In this document: positions 25,501 through 34,109 of the stretch, piece by piece
How the letters are laid out: every line of letters begins with the position of its first letter
Numbering within the stretch: position 1 is the first letter of the stretch
Assembly: GCA_007827375.1 (NCBI GenBank)
Contig: VISH01000002.1
Location: forward strand, 4,179,001 to 4,243,000
Reading direction: 5' to 3'
Length of the DNA stretch: 64,000 nucleotides
Source: Alteromonadaceae bacterium 2753L.S.0a.02
Lineage (GTDB): Bacteria > Pseudomonadota > Gammaproteobacteria > Pseudomonadales > Cellvibrionaceae
Translations under genes and position numbers: made by a program
Notes under the pieces: model-generated
What the model saw: only the letters and a program-made list of their open reading frames with translations
Told to the model about the DNA's origin: nothing
The model's database searches: none

Positions 25501-28431
25501 TATCACCACCTGGCCAAGCGCGTTAATGGTGCCCGGTGCTCCGCTATCTCGGCCGGAAAACTCATCATCGGCAAACAGCAATTTGAACTCGGTGCCATTT
25601 TGCTCGACGAATGCGACCTCGGCGGTCATGCCACCAACCACATCATCGCAGTCCTCAGCGGCCTTGGCTGCCCAGTCGTCATTGCTGGCTTCCACATCGT
25701 TAACATCTACCGTGATGTCGAGCAGATAATAGCCGCCGACCTGGGGAGGATCATCACACAGGTTACCCAGGCCGTCGCCATCCGAATCCACCTGATCAGG
25801 GTTGGCAACCAGACGGCAGTTATCGCTGGCATCACCCACACCATCGTTATCGGTATCGCGCTTCAGGGGATTGGTGCCATATTCGGCCTCCTCGCTATCA
25901 CTCAAGCCATCGCCGTCGTCATCGTCGTCGGCGTTGTTGCCGATACCATCGCCATCTCTGTCTGCAGACTCCGAACTGTTCAGCGGAAACGCATCTTCGC
26001 TGTCGGGAACTCCGTCGTTATCGTCATCGCTGTCACAGGGATTGCCCTGACCGTCCTGGTCGGTATCGGTTTGTGGACCGGCTTTGTTGGGGCAATTGTC
26101 GATCTGATCACCGTAACCATCGCCGTCGCTATCCCGCGATTGCTCTGAATCATACGGGAAGGCATCGTCGGTATCGGGAACACCGTCGTTGTCGTCATCA
26201 AGGTCGGCGTTGTCACCGGTGCCATCCTGATCAGAGTCTTTCGATTCGCTGGCAAGGGTGGGGAACGCATCGTCCGCATCGTTCACACCATCGTTATCGT
26301 CGTCGTCATCCGGAGCCAATCCGCCGGAGTCGGCCGCGCCATCACCGTCGGTATCGACATAGTCACCTTCGGGCACACTGGCATCATTGTCATCAGTGTC
26401 CTGACCAGCTGGCCATCCATCACCGTCAGCATCAGAAGCTACTGAAGCGTTAGGGTCTAACGGGAAATCGTCTTCCGTGTCGGGTACATTATCATTGTCA
26501 TCGTCACTGTCACACGCATTGCCCTGTCCGTCTTGATCGGTATCTAACTGGTTGGCGTTTGCGATAAATTTACAATTGTCACGCCTGTTGCCAACGCCAT
26601 CGCGATCCGTGTCGAGGTATTCCGTGGGATCAGAGGGCAGAGCATCGGCGCCATCTCGCACGCCATCACCATCAGTATCTTTGTTGGTGGGATCGGGGTC
26701 ATTGACGTCAGCCAGACCATCGCCATCCGCGTCGCTGTCCGCGTTATCACCAATGCCGTCACCGTCCAGGTCGGCACTTTCGGCGCTATTGAATGGAAAG
26801 GCATCGCCGTTTGCTGCGCGACTTTCCGGCGTGTTAAGCACGTCATCGCCATTGGTGTGATTGGGTACCTGATCACCGTCGATATCGTCGTCTTTACCAT
26901 CTCCAATGCCGTCACCATCGAAATCGGATGACTCGGAGGGATCAAGAGGCAGATCATCCTCACTGTCGATAACACCGTCATTGTCATCATCATCATCAAT
27001 GGAGTTACCCAAGCCATCCATATCGGTATCGACGAAAGGAATTCCTGGGTTATCCGCGTCGCTGTCATCTGGATCCTGCCCCAGCGGCCAGCCATCACCA
27101 TCAATATCGGATGCATCACTGGCGGAAGGGTCGAGCGGGAAATCATCTTCGCTGTCGATAACACCGTCGTTGTCGTCATCGTCATCGGCATTGTTGCCAA
27201 TTCCATCGCCATCGGTATCCAGCTTCTCATCGGGATTCAGAGGGAAGGCATCGCGCGTATCTACCGCGCCATCGTTATCGTCATCCGGGTCGGCGTTGTT
27301 GCCAACACCGTCACCATCGGTATCGACACTTTCGGCGGGATCATTAGGGAACGCATCGCGGGAATTGATCACGCCATCATCATCTCGGTCGGTATCTGCT
27401 TCACCGGCTTTTGCAGTAGTGCCTACCGATCCATCTGCAAGCCTGCTGGTATCGGCGTTGGTTCCGGTAGAGCTGGTTTCTTCATCCAACAACTCCTCAG
27501 CCTCTTCAACAGATTTGTCGGTGCCTGGGATGGTGAGGTTTGCCGGATCAGTTTCGACGATTATCGCGGCATCTGAACCGCTGTACCCGCCGAGAGTTTC
27601 ATCTTCACTGTTCTGACCATCAATAGCGCCATCACTTAAGTCATCGGCCAAGTTGTTCATCACGTCATCAGAACTGCTGCCATCCGAGTTTTGTTGAATC
27701 TCAAAAATAATGGCAGCTGCACCAGCAATGGCAGTGCGGTATTGCGCCACCTGGCCGAGCTCTTCGTCGGTATCTGTTTCATCGGTCACCACGGGTGGCG
27801 CCTGGAAAATAGCATCACCGTCTTCCATTCCGAAACCAAGTGCCGATACGACTTCGTCGGCCGCATCAGCGAGACCGCCGAGCAACTCTTCGTCCGTTAC
27901 GCTACCGTCGTCATCCGCTTTTGACTGGGCGAGAGCCACCGCCATACTGGTAAGTGGCGTCACATAGACCGGTTCACCAACGCGATCTGTGGTGATGATG
28001 GTGCGCACCTCGGTAATTATCGGCATTTGCTGGGTATTGAGATCGATAGTGTCTTCGTCAGCGGTAACCACTACCAGAAAAGGACCTGTCTCACTGGAAT
28101 CCACCTCAAGACCGGTGAACTGCGCTTGAGCATCGGTCTCGCCTTCGTCCAACAATTCCCCCTGCAAATTCGCAACGCTGGTATCCAAACGATACAAACG
28201 CACAATCGCATTCGCGATGGGACCATCCACAGCCGCGCCTGTGAAGGCTAACGGGGCGGGGGTTGGGGTCGGTGTGGGTTCAGTGGTGGGTTCGTCGGTA
28301 GGTTGCATTTCGGAGTTGTTGCCGGAGTCGCCGTTATCACACCCGGAGAGGGCGCCGAACATTCCAAAAGAAAACAACAAGCCGAATGTTTTAATAGCTC
28401 GCCAAGAGCGAGAAGCATCGGTTTTGCGCAT
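22573..28431 (-). CDS. Giant lipoprotein with thrombospondin type 3 repeats and duplicated C-terminal module
   Basis: 1952 aa. A lipobox (ALSGC, about residue 30) is followed by a PT-rich spacer (EPTTEPTPTPTP). Next is a carboxypeptidase-regulatory-like domain (~60-310, starting FTGAAVDGPIANAIVRLYRL), then a long acidic TSP3 array (~345-893) of calcium-type loops such as DTDGDGVGNNADPDDDNDG. An unrecognised module (~896-1385), a PTGE-repeat linker (~1387-1439), one more TSP3 unit (~1442-1475) and a second copy of the unknown module (~1476-1952) complete it. AAAGGA precedes the ATG at 28431; a longer frame would displace the lipoprotein signal. It is monocistronic. A calcium-dependent, surface-exposed rod that displays the modules, perhaps in substrate or host-tissue adhesion, is inferred. 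TSP3 lipoproteins are common in related polysaccharide degraders. Confidence 0.85.
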   Translation of the reverse strand: MRKTDASRSWRAIKTFGLLFSFGMFGALSGCDNGDSGNNSEMQPTDEPTTEPTPTPTPAPLAFTGAAVDGPIANAIVRLYRLDTSVANLQGELLDEGETDAQAQFTGLEVDSSETGPFLVVVTADEDTIDLNTQQMPIITEVRTIITTDRVGEPVYVTPLTSMAVALAQSKADDDGSVTDEELLGGLADAADEVVSALGFGMEDGDAIFQAPPVVTDETDTDEELGQVAQYRTAIAGAAAIIFEIQQNSDGSSSDDVMNNLADDLSDGAIDGQNSEDETLGGYSGSDAAIIVETDPANLTIPGTDKSVEEAEELLDEETSSTGTNADTSRLADGSVGTTAKAGEADTDRDDDGVINSRDAFPNDPAESVDTDGDGVGNNADPDDDNDGAVDTRDAFPLNPDEKLDTDGDGIGNNADDDDDNDGVIDSEDDFPLDPSASDASDIDGDGWPLGQDPDDSDADNPGIPFVDTDMDGLGNSIDDDDDNDGVIDSEDDLPLDPSESSDFDGDGIGDGKDDDIDGDQVPNHTNGDDVLNTPESRAANGDAFPFNSAESADLDGDGIGDNADSDADGDGLADVNDPDPTNKDTDGDGVRDGADALPSDPTEYLDTDRDGVGNRRDNCKFIANANQLDTDQDGQGNACDSDDDNDNVPDTEDDFPLDPNASVASDADGDGWPAGQDTDDNDASVPEGDYVDTDGDGAADSGGLAPDDDDDNDGVNDADDAFPTLASESKDSDQDGTGDNADLDDDNDGVPDTDDAFPYDSEQSRDSDGDGYGDQIDNCPNKAGPQTDTDQDGQGNPCDSDDDNDGVPDSEDAFPLNSSESADRDGDGIGNNADDDDDGDGLSDSEEAEYGTNPLKRDTDNDGVGDASDNCRLVANPDQVDSDGDGLGNLCDDPPQVGGYYLLDITVDVNDVEASNDDWAAKAAEDCDDVVGGMTAEVAFVEQNGTEFKLLFADDEFSGRDSGAPGTINALGQVVIESHEGGEHPDGTTEEFHVLFLGLRNASTGIMSGSVEEDRIVAGADGLGFSCHAKWSVVMTPMPEVTPYDVFNAAGSDGGFFSSYSEEWWDSTGVHGNEFWYELLNTDADSEFRYDPEAADWFEDTSGDDGYVLTSAGWEMRSSALMLEHDTQSVSAVETTIGGSVYNSWSVATYAISAEGKPMDTLVDEGWVDEGLIDPTATFGSGVRAIAIAAESSTAVYDIWCGHDDWIQTGLDCSNWLAASWGTDGQPVLATTISDVLHSTAQGIEAGWQGVWVGRGWDGELVAYLQGSDVSGAEGSAGTVSFFYNNQDGGALVAYSDAAGNPVTSTWSIGDPMNDDTHLVLMFSLPDSVMKDFDVEGGNQVILAAVPDTSTGGNYLRQGRYRASGEIHRGSGLNSSGATAVLENFAYVVPSPEPTQEPSGEPTGEPTGEPTGEPTGVPTGEPTTVPTTEPTMEPTPEPKDTDGDGVPDMDDNCVLVSNADQADADQNGLGDACDVDVPQIFGVYLAELSFTTSSEEYDWDAGSCVASEPGTFFLETHTEGNQVFIKVMDEPEDEGLGAIMNADGSFTLVGGENFAGTGTYFPENNGFSFNFTDSTGSDDGQVQCNASGSVMANGPGPVVEQAAFSTGVTWFESETWDSDGDGVDDQGWYDYGTIMSGALEVQATWDFNLGNWSTMDPSMADEEGFLTGTGLQSAQDLMLVDGFVDSGNGETAIIKQTLDGSAVDFRVMHVDLEVFDIVGIDLKALLPEFDAGFSGSPVFSTGAQAYVGHVQEQNDVYGFWCDDDYDEWFTDNLDCDNVVAVTWEESTAGSGDFDPVPATSLDEIVNTVSELAGSAVGSLWIGEAADDMGGFSVQGFLVAGDGTASGSDLHIQYFKHYDGSADPMTYVASGEVTSTTIGGIPVISYQVPEEVAHMAMVDKEETHRFVFEENLIEPGGETLVRAGWVREAGVAETVILFNDTAKDDVLTNFNL
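24114..24270 (-). repeat. PTGE repeat linker inside the TSP3 lipoprotein gene
   Basis: A 12-base tandem unit coding Glu-Pro-Thr-Gly (and Glu-Pro-Thr-Thr/Met/Pro variants) is repeated about ten times. The unit copies differ at third positions, so the array is old or selected at protein level. It forms the flexible linker before the second C-terminal module. Confidence 0.85.
25735..27400 (-). repeat. TSP3 (calcium-loop) repeat array in coding sequence
   Basis: More than twenty degenerate units of the type D-x-D-x-D-G-x-x-D, often followed by D-x-F-P-x-D/N-P. They produce a strongly acidic segment and a matching GATGG/CCATC-rich DNA pattern. Opposite-strand frames in this stretch are by-products of the repeated Asp codons. 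Confidence 0.85.
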
Positions 28432-28844
28432 AAAAAAGTCCTTTACTTTTTTGCGGTTGGTAACAGGAAAAAAGTATAGGTACAGAAACCATGCGCGCCG
28501 TATGGCCGATCTGACGGCCACACGTATTAGGGATATCTGTTTGACAAGGGCGTCAAAAAATAGGGTCCCCTTAAATCAACAACTTAGCGGAGATATTACA
28601 GATATTCTGCATAGCCGCCAAAATACAATCGGCAATGCCATCACCACTTATAGCGTGACGCGATTAACAAACAGAAATTAAGTTGTATGAAAATTAAAAA
28701 CGTGTGTTTTTATGACTCTTTGATTCGAATAAACAATTTTGCGAGAAAAAAATTCTAAAGATATTTTTTAATTGGGCACACAAATTTTCACAAACTCAGA
28801 AAACGATTGAGCAATACTCGAGTAATATGGTCGTTGCTTTAAGT
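28432..28844. other. Leader and intergenic region between TSP3 lipoprotein and purA
   Basis: No gene seen. Two inverted repeats lie close to the lipoprotein start: TGGCCG/CGGCCA (28503-28508 and 28515-28520) and TTTGAC/GTCAAA (28540-28545 and 28552-28557). They could be operators or leader hairpins of the lipoprotein transcript. The remainder is A/T-rich. Confidence 0.35.
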
Positions 28845-28872
28845 GCAAAAAACCCGGCTTTGTGACCGGGCT
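28845..28872 (-). terminator. Intrinsic terminator after purA
   Basis: On the minus strand AGCCCGG, a loop of 8-10 bases, then CCGGGTT followed by TTTTT, 30-60 bases after the purA stop codon. Confidence 0.75.
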
Positions 28873-28904
28873 GGATTAGGTTGCACTCGCAGATCAGGAC
28901 GCTG

Positions 28905-30197
28905 TCAGGCAAAGGGATTTTTGAGAATTATGGTTTCTACGCGGTCTGGGCCAGTAGAAATGATGTCGACTGTAATACCAACCAGCTCTTCCAGTCGTGC
29001 AATGTAGTTCCGGGCCGCTTCAGGCAGTTCATCGACAGCTTTTACACCGACTGTAGATTCACTCCATCCGGGCATGGTTTCATACACGGGTTGAATATCT
29101 TCCCAGCCTTCAGCATCGCAGGGGATGCCCACATCTTCGCCAGCACCATTTTTATAGCCGACGCAAATTTTAACTTCACTTAAGCCGTCGAGAACGTCCA
29201 ATTTGGTGAGGCACATACCGCTCATGCTGTTGATGCGCACAGCGTGTTTTACTGCGACTGCATCGAACCACCCGGTGCGACGCTTGCGCCCAGTAGTTGC
29301 ACCAAATTCATGACCTTTTACGCCGAGATGCTCACCCACTTCGCATTCCAACTCAGTCGGAAACGGGCCGGAACCCACGCGTGTGGTATAGGCTTTGGTA
29401 ATACCCAACACATAGTCGAGGTAAAGCGGGCCAAAGCCACTGCCTGTTGCAGTGCCGCCTGCCGTGGTATTCGAGGATGTCACGAATGGGTAAGTACCAT
29501 GGTCTATATCAAGCAGGGAACCTTGAGCCCCCTCGAACAAGATGTTTTTGCCACTTTCGCGAGCTTTATGGAGTAGATCTGATACGTCGGCGATAAGCGG
29601 GCGCAGTTCTTTGGCGAGGATCAGAGCCTGATCGAGAACGGTCTGGTAATCAACGGCTTCAGCACCGTAGTATTTGGTGAGCGCAAAATTGTGATATTCC
29701 AGTACATCGCGCAACTTGGTGGCAAAGCGATCTTCGTTAAGGAGATCCCCGAGGCGTAAACCACGACGTGATACTTTGTCTTCGTAGGCAGGTCCAATAC
29801 CTCGGCCAGTGGTGCCGATCTTAGCTTTACCACGCTTGGTTTCACGGGCCTGATCCAACGCCACATGATAGGGCAGGATCAACGGGCAAGCAGGTGAGAG
29901 CTTTAAGCGATCACGTACGGGTACACCCTGTTCTTCGAGTTCTGTAATTTCTTGCACAAGAGCATCGGGAGCCAGCACCACACCGTTGCCAATAAAACAA
30001 GTCACATTATTATGCAGAATTCCTGAAGGGATAAGATGCAAAACCGTTTTCTTGCCTTCTATAACCAGCGTATGGCCCGCGTTGTGCCCCCCTTGAAAGC
30101 GGGCAACGTGGGTGACCTGCTCAGTCAGCAGATCGACAATTTTGCCCTTACCTTCATCACCCCATTGGGTGCCCAATACGACTACATTCTTACCCAT
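28905..30197 (-). CDS. purA: Adenylosuccinate synthetase
   Basis: 430 aa. IMP + Asp + GTP to adenylosuccinate, the first committed step to AMP. It shows the GTP/IMP site GTQWGDEGKGKIVDLL, GGHNAGHTLV, the TGRGIGPAYEDKVSRRG segment, GATTGRKRRTGWFD and C-terminal TGPDRVETI. Full length. It follows hisZ by about 30 bases with no terminator, so it is probably cotranscribed with hisZ, and a terminator lies just beyond its stop. Confidence 0.98.
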   Translation of the reverse strand: MGKNVVVLGTQWGDEGKGKIVDLLTEQVTHVARFQGGHNAGHTLVIEGKKTVLHLIPSGILHNNVTCFIGNGVVLAPDALVQEITELEEQGVPVRDRLKLSPACPLILPYHVALDQARETKRGKAKIGTTGRGIGPAYEDKVSRRGLRLGDLLNEDRFATKLRDVLEYHNFALTKYYGAEAVDYQTVLDQALILAKELRPLIADVSDLLHKARESGKNILFEGAQGSLLDIDHGTYPFVTSSNTTAGGTATGSGFGPLYLDYVLGITKAYTTRVGSGPFPTELECEVGEHLGVKGHEFGATTGRKRRTGWFDAVAVKHAVRINSMSGMCLTKLDVLDGLSEVKICVGYKNGAGEDVGIPCDAEGWEDIQPVYETMPGWSESTVGVKAVDELPEAARNYIARLEELVGITVDIISTGPDRVETIILKNPFA

Positions 30198-30228
30198 GAT
30201 TTAAACCTGTATTACAAAAATAATGCGA

Positions 30229-31410
30229 TTAAAGCGCCTCAACAACGAAGCCCTGCTCTTTCTCAACCAGGATGCGATCACACCCCTGATAATCGTGTGG
30301 CTCGGTCTGCCCTGACAAACCACTTATTACACGCTCACCTTGAGCACGCAACGCCTGAATGGTCTGCCATATTTCTGGCTTGTTGCACGCAGGCACGAAA
30401 ATACCAGACGTTGCCTGAGACTGCGTATCTAATGCACGACTGATAACCGACAAGTCTGCCGCGAAACCCGTTGCCGGTCGTGCGCGTCCAAAAGCTTCGC
30501 CAATATGATCGTATCGCCCACCTTTGGCAATAGCATTGCCAACCCCCGGTGAGAAAGCCCCGAATACGATACCGGTGTGATAGTGGTAACCCCGAAGTTC
30601 GCTCAAGTCGAAGTAGAGTTGCGCGTCCGGGTAGCGTGGCTGCAGAGCCTCAGCCAATGCCTTGAGTTCATCCAAGGCCACCATTACTTCTGCAGGCGCC
30701 TCTTCAAACACATCTCGGGCACGATCAAGAATTCCGACACTCCCAGAAAGCTTGGGCAACTCAAGAAGCCAATGACGCACATTGCCGTCGGCAACATTTA
30801 TATTCACCCATTCTTTAATTTCTGTGGCAGCTTTGGCCTGCAACAACGTAAATAAGGTGTGCTCTTGCTCTGCACTCAATTCAGCGGTTTCAGCCAGAGC
30901 GCGATATACCCCCACGTGCCCGATGTCGAGATACTGTTTAGGCAAGCCAACCAGCGACAGCACTTCAAGCAACAAACTAATAACTTCGATATCGGCGTCT
31001 ATACCGGATTCACCAAACAGTTCAATACCCACCTGCAAAGGCGTGCGCGAACCCAGCGCCACATTGGGCCGGGTGTGCACAACATGCCCGGCATAACACA
31101 GGCGGTTGACACCTTTGCGCTTCAAACTGTGGGCGTCCATTCGCGCAGCCTGCGGGGTGATATCCGCGCGAATACCCATGGTCTTGCCGGAAAGCTGGTC
31201 GGTAACTTTAAAAGTGAGCATCGCAATATCGCCGCCTGCCCCTGTGAGTAGGGAGTCGGTAAATTCAATCATTGGGGTAATCACATAATCGTATCCCCAG
31301 CGCTGAAAAACATCGACGAGACGCCGCCTCAACAATTCCACTTTTTGGGCTTCGTCAGGCAACATTTCATGTATGCCATCTGGAAGAAGCCAACGGTCTA
31401 CCTGTTTCAT
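30229..31410 (-). CDS. hisZ: ATP phosphoribosyltransferase regulatory subunit
   Basis: 393 aa. A HisRS-like paralogue without synthetase activity that activates the short form of HisG in histidine synthesis. Class II core: RWLLPDGIHEMLPDEAQKVE, FQRWGYDYVITPMIEF, GIRADITPQAARMDA, and YHTGIVFGAF near the C-terminus. The ATG at 31410 is two codons inside a TTG-initiated frame. HisG itself is not in the window. The location between hflC/DUF2065 and purA is the pseudomonad order. Confidence 0.96.
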   Translation of the reverse strand: MKQVDRWLLPDGIHEMLPDEAQKVELLRRRLVDVFQRWGYDYVITPMIEFTDSLLTGAGGDIAMLTFKVTDQLSGKTMGIRADITPQAARMDAHSLKRKGVNRLCYAGHVVHTRPNVALGSRTPLQVGIELFGESGIDADIEVISLLLEVLSLVGLPKQYLDIGHVGVYRALAETAELSAEQEHTLFTLLQAKAATEIKEWVNINVADGNVRHWLLELPKLSGSVGILDRARDVFEEAPAEVMVALDELKALAEALQPRYPDAQLYFDLSELRGYHYHTGIVFGAFSPGVGNAIAKGGRYDHIGEAFGRARPATGFAADLSVISRALDTQSQATSGIFVPACNKPEIWQTIQALRAQGERVISGLSGQTEPHDYQGCDRILVEKEQGFVVEAL

Positions 31411-31472
31411 AGTCAACCCGTTATATTTGTTTAATCACTTACTTACCACACACCAGGATCATCAGCTTTAGC

Positions 31473-31658
31473 TTATTTTACAAACCATAAGAGCGCCGCT
31501 CCCAACACCATGCTCAGCAAGCCAATAAGGCGCAGAGACTTGTCGTCTATACGTGCCAGGGTTGCCACCAGTTCTCGCCAACGATTGGGGTACAGGAAGG
31601 GCAAAATGCCTTCGAGAATCAACACAAGGCATAGTGCTTTAGCCAACTCTTCCCACAT
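31473..31658 (-). CDS. DUF2065 family inner-membrane protein
   Basis: 61 aa and two membrane helices: ALCLVLILEGILPFLYP and IGLLSMVLGAALLWFV, flanking NRWRELVATLARIDDKSLR, the complete DUF2065 pattern that begins MWEEL. A longer frame exists upstream to 31730, but homologues start at the MWEEL methionine (31658). Function unknown; consistently located between hflC and hisZ. Confidence 0.85.
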   Translation of the reverse strand: MWEELAKALCLVLILEGILPFLYPNRWRELVATLARIDDKSLRLIGLLSMVLGAALLWFVK

Positions 31659-31933
31659 GAAGTGATATGCACCTAAGAATAAAATTGCGGTTGGTGTAAT
31701 AGGTTTTCCAAAGAAACCTATTGCGAGCATTTACTTTTCAATATTCGCAGTTTCACTTTGCAAAGCACAACTGATACAGGTCTTTCGCAAACGGAAATCT
31801 ATACGAGTAGTCACTGCCTTTCTTTTTTTGAATGCCCACGATTTACAAGCACCGGTGTCGCTTGCAAGCCGTATAAAAAACCAACCTTAAGAACGGGACC
31901 CGTAGCAGTTTGCGTGGGTTTCTCCCGCTGAAC

Positions 31934-31962
31934 ACAAAAAACCGGCTCTGGGAGCCGGTTGC
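31934..31962 (-). terminator. Intrinsic terminator after hflC
   Basis: Stem AACCGGCTC (31940-31948) with GAGCCGGTT (31952-31960), three-base loop, and T-tract on the minus strand at 31934-31939. It separates the hfq-hflX-hflKC transcript from DUF2065-hisZ-purA. The 200 bases from here to 31731 hold no recognisable gene and probably carry the promoter of that downstream unit. Confidence 0.85.
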
Positions 31963-31994
31963 GAATTTTACCACGATTTAAAAGGCTAAAACGA

Positions 31995-32867
31995 TCACTT
32001 ACCCTTGGAGTCTTTCATATATCTGAAGAACTCGCTGTCTGGATCAACTAACAGGATATCCTGTTTGCCACTGAAGGTTTTTCGATACGCATTGAGGCTA
32101 CGTACAAAGGCGTAAAACTCCGGATCCTGGTTGTAGGCTTGTGCGTATATTGCCGAAGCCTTGGCATCGCCCTCACCGCGGAGCAGCTCAGCATCCCGGT
32201 AAGCCTGGGCTTCGAGAATGGTTCGTTGGCGATCTGCATCTGCGCGAATGATTTCCGCTTGTTCCTTACCTTTAGAGCGGTGTTCGCGTGCCTCACGTTC
32301 CCGCTCCGCCGACATTCGACTGAATACCGGGCCACTCACTTCCGTTGGCAGGTCGATACGCTTAACGCGCACATCCACAACTTCAATGCCGAGAGATGAT
32401 TGGGTAAATTGGTTGAGTTGCTTGGTGAGATCTACCATAAGCTGATCACGCTCGCCACTCACAACCTCCTGCAGAGAGCGTTGTGCAAACTCATTGCGAA
32501 GCCCTTCATTAATACGCTGTTCCAGCAATCGCTCGGCACGCATTTCCTCACCGTTGGTGGCTGTATAGTAGGTGCCTACCTGCACAATTCGCCATTTCGC
32601 AAAGCTGTCGACCATCATGCTTTTCTTTTCGACGGTGAGGAAACGTTCAGCTCTCGCGTCCAAGGTCAGCACACGGCCGTCAAATTTACGCACCACATCA
32701 ACAAAGGGCCATTTCAGATGTAGGCCAGGGTGAACGTCGCCATCATCGACTTTACCCAAACGCAACAATACGGCACGCTCGTATTCCTGCACAATATAGA
32801 GTGAATTTGCTCCGACAAAAATCACCAACAGGGAGGTGATAAGAACAATAAAAGCTCTTCCCGACAT
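31995..32867 (-). CDS. hflC: HflC, membrane protease modulator (SPFH/band 7 family)
   Basis: 290 aa. Signal-anchor helix FIVLITSLLVIFVGANSLYI, then a band-7 domain (EYERAVLLRLGKVDDGDVHP, GLHLKWPFVDVVRKFDGRVL), then a helical region rich in Ala/Glu/Arg. With HflK it forms a large periplasm-facing cage around FtsH and restrains its proteolysis. GGGGAGA precedes the ATG, and the gene starts two bases after hflK ends. The 3' end is followed by a terminator. Confidence 0.97.
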   Translation of the reverse strand: MSGRAFIVLITSLLVIFVGANSLYIVQEYERAVLLRLGKVDDGDVHPGLHLKWPFVDVVRKFDGRVLTLDARAERFLTVEKKSMMVDSFAKWRIVQVGTYYTATNGEEMRAERLLEQRINEGLRNEFAQRSLQEVVSGERDQLMVDLTKQLNQFTQSSLGIEVVDVRVKRIDLPTEVSGPVFSRMSAEREREAREHRSKGKEQAEIIRADADRQRTILEAQAYRDAELLRGEGDAKASAIYAQAYNQDPEFYAFVRSLNAYRKTFSGKQDILLVDPDSEFFRYMKDSKGK

Positions 32868-32869
32868 GA

Positions 32870-34021
32870 TTATCTCCCCTCGCGTCGACGTGCAGTGTTG
32901 GATGATTCGCGGCGCAATTGATCCATGACTTCATTCGCTACCCGATCGATATCCGATGAACTCAGGCTACGCGCCGATACCTGTTGGCTACCGCTAACGA
33001 TTTTATCCAGCGGCAAATACAGAAGGTTGTTACCGCCTTCAACATCCACCATCACTTTCGAAGCGTTTTCCATGACTTTTTCCACCGCATCGAGGTAAAG
33101 GCGCTGACGTGTAACCTGAGGTGCTTTTTTATATTCTGCGAGCAGATACTCGAAGCGTTTCGCCTCACCTTCTGCCTGCGCGATCACCTGTTCTTTATAG
33201 GCGGTCGCTTCTTCAATAACCCGCTGAGCGGCGCCCCGCGCTTCTGGAATGATGCCATTGGCATAGGCCTGGGCCTGATTTTTGTAACGCTCTTCGTCTT
33301 CACGTGCTTTGATAACGTCATCGAAGGCGTCTTGCACTTCGCGGGGAGGATTGGAATCTTCAATATTCACTTTTTCGATTCGAATTCCTGTTTGGTAGTT
33401 ATCCAAATAGGCCTGCAAACGATCCTGCACTTCAAAAGCCACCTGCTCGCGGCCTTCGGTAAGAACATCGTGCATCAGCGTCGAACCGGCTACGTGTCGC
33501 AACGCGCTGTTGGTAGCCTGTTGTAAGCTCGCTTCTGGGTCGCGTACGCGCAACACGAACTCTTGAGCATCACGAATGATGTACTGAACCGATAATTTTA
33601 TATCGACGATATTGAGATCCTTGGTGAGCATCTGCTCTGAGGTCGACCACAGACGTACCTTGGTGACATTCACCGGGTAAACCTTATCGATAAGCGGAGG
33701 GTTCCAACGGAAACCGGGGCCTTTGGTTGTGTTATACACACCAAAACGAAGCACCACTGCCCGCTCCTGTTCGTTGACGATTCCCATGCCCATAAATCCG
33801 TAGAGTAAACCGCCAATGAGCAGTGCGATAAAAATCAGAACCCAGCCGAACCCGGAACTGCCGGAGTTTTTTCCATTAAAGCCTTTATTGCCGCCGAACA
33901 GTCCGCCTAGCTTTTTTTGCAAGTTTTTGATTGCTTCGTCGAGATCAGGCGGGCCATCATTACCACGATTTCCGCCTCCCCAGGGGTCTTTATTATTACC
34001 ACCCGGTTCATTCCAGGCCAT
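32870..34021 (-). CDS. hflK: HflK, membrane protease modulator (SPFH/band 7 family)
   Basis: 383 aa. A glycine/asparagine-rich cytoplasmic N-terminus (MAWNEPGGNNKDPWGGGNRG) leads to one membrane helix at ~60-80 (FGWVLIFIALLIGGLLYGF), then a band-7 domain (NEQERAVVLRFGVYNTTKGP, GFRWNPPLIDKVYPVNVTKV) and a coiled C-terminal region. Partner of HflC in the FtsH complex. GGAG lies before the ATG. Transcribed with hfq, hflX and hflC. Confidence 0.97.
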   Translation of the reverse strand: MAWNEPGGNNKDPWGGGNRGNDGPPDLDEAIKNLQKKLGGLFGGNKGFNGKNSGSSGFGWVLIFIALLIGGLLYGFMGMGIVNEQERAVVLRFGVYNTTKGPGFRWNPPLIDKVYPVNVTKVRLWSTSEQMLTKDLNIVDIKLSVQYIIRDAQEFVLRVRDPEASLQQATNSALRHVAGSTLMHDVLTEGREQVAFEVQDRLQAYLDNYQTGIRIEKVNIEDSNPPREVQDAFDDVIKAREDEERYKNQAQAYANGIIPEARGAAQRVIEEATAYKEQVIAQAEGEAKRFEYLLAEYKKAPQVTRQRLYLDAVEKVMENASKVMVDVEGGNNLLYLPLDKIVSGSQQVSARSLSSSDIDRVANEVMDQLRRESSNTARRREGR

Positions 34022-34109
34022 AGGAGTCTCCGTTAATTGAAATTGATAAAAGGATATTGAGGTGTTCGGCTATTTTTCAATAGCCCGAGTAAGGAAACCT
34101 TTTGTTATT

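Noticed and set aside
24820..26148. Long plus-strand open frame (442 codons) opposite the TSP3 lipoprotein gene
   Set aside because: It is antisense to repeated Asp/Gly codons, which read as Ile/Val/Ala-rich sequence without stops. It has no ribosome site, and its composition is explained by the repeats. The same applies to 23302-24066 and 26906-27616.
26544..27230. Frame-shifted minus-strand open frame within the TSP3 array
   Set aside because: Same strand but another phase of the repeated GATGG units; Met/Thr/Ile-rich sequence has no gene-like character, and the lipoprotein frame is intact.
22573..28431. Repeat arrays considered as CRISPR or minisatellite DNA
   Set aside because: Units vary in length, are in frame and encode calcium-loop or PTGE motifs; there are no identical repeats with unique spacers.
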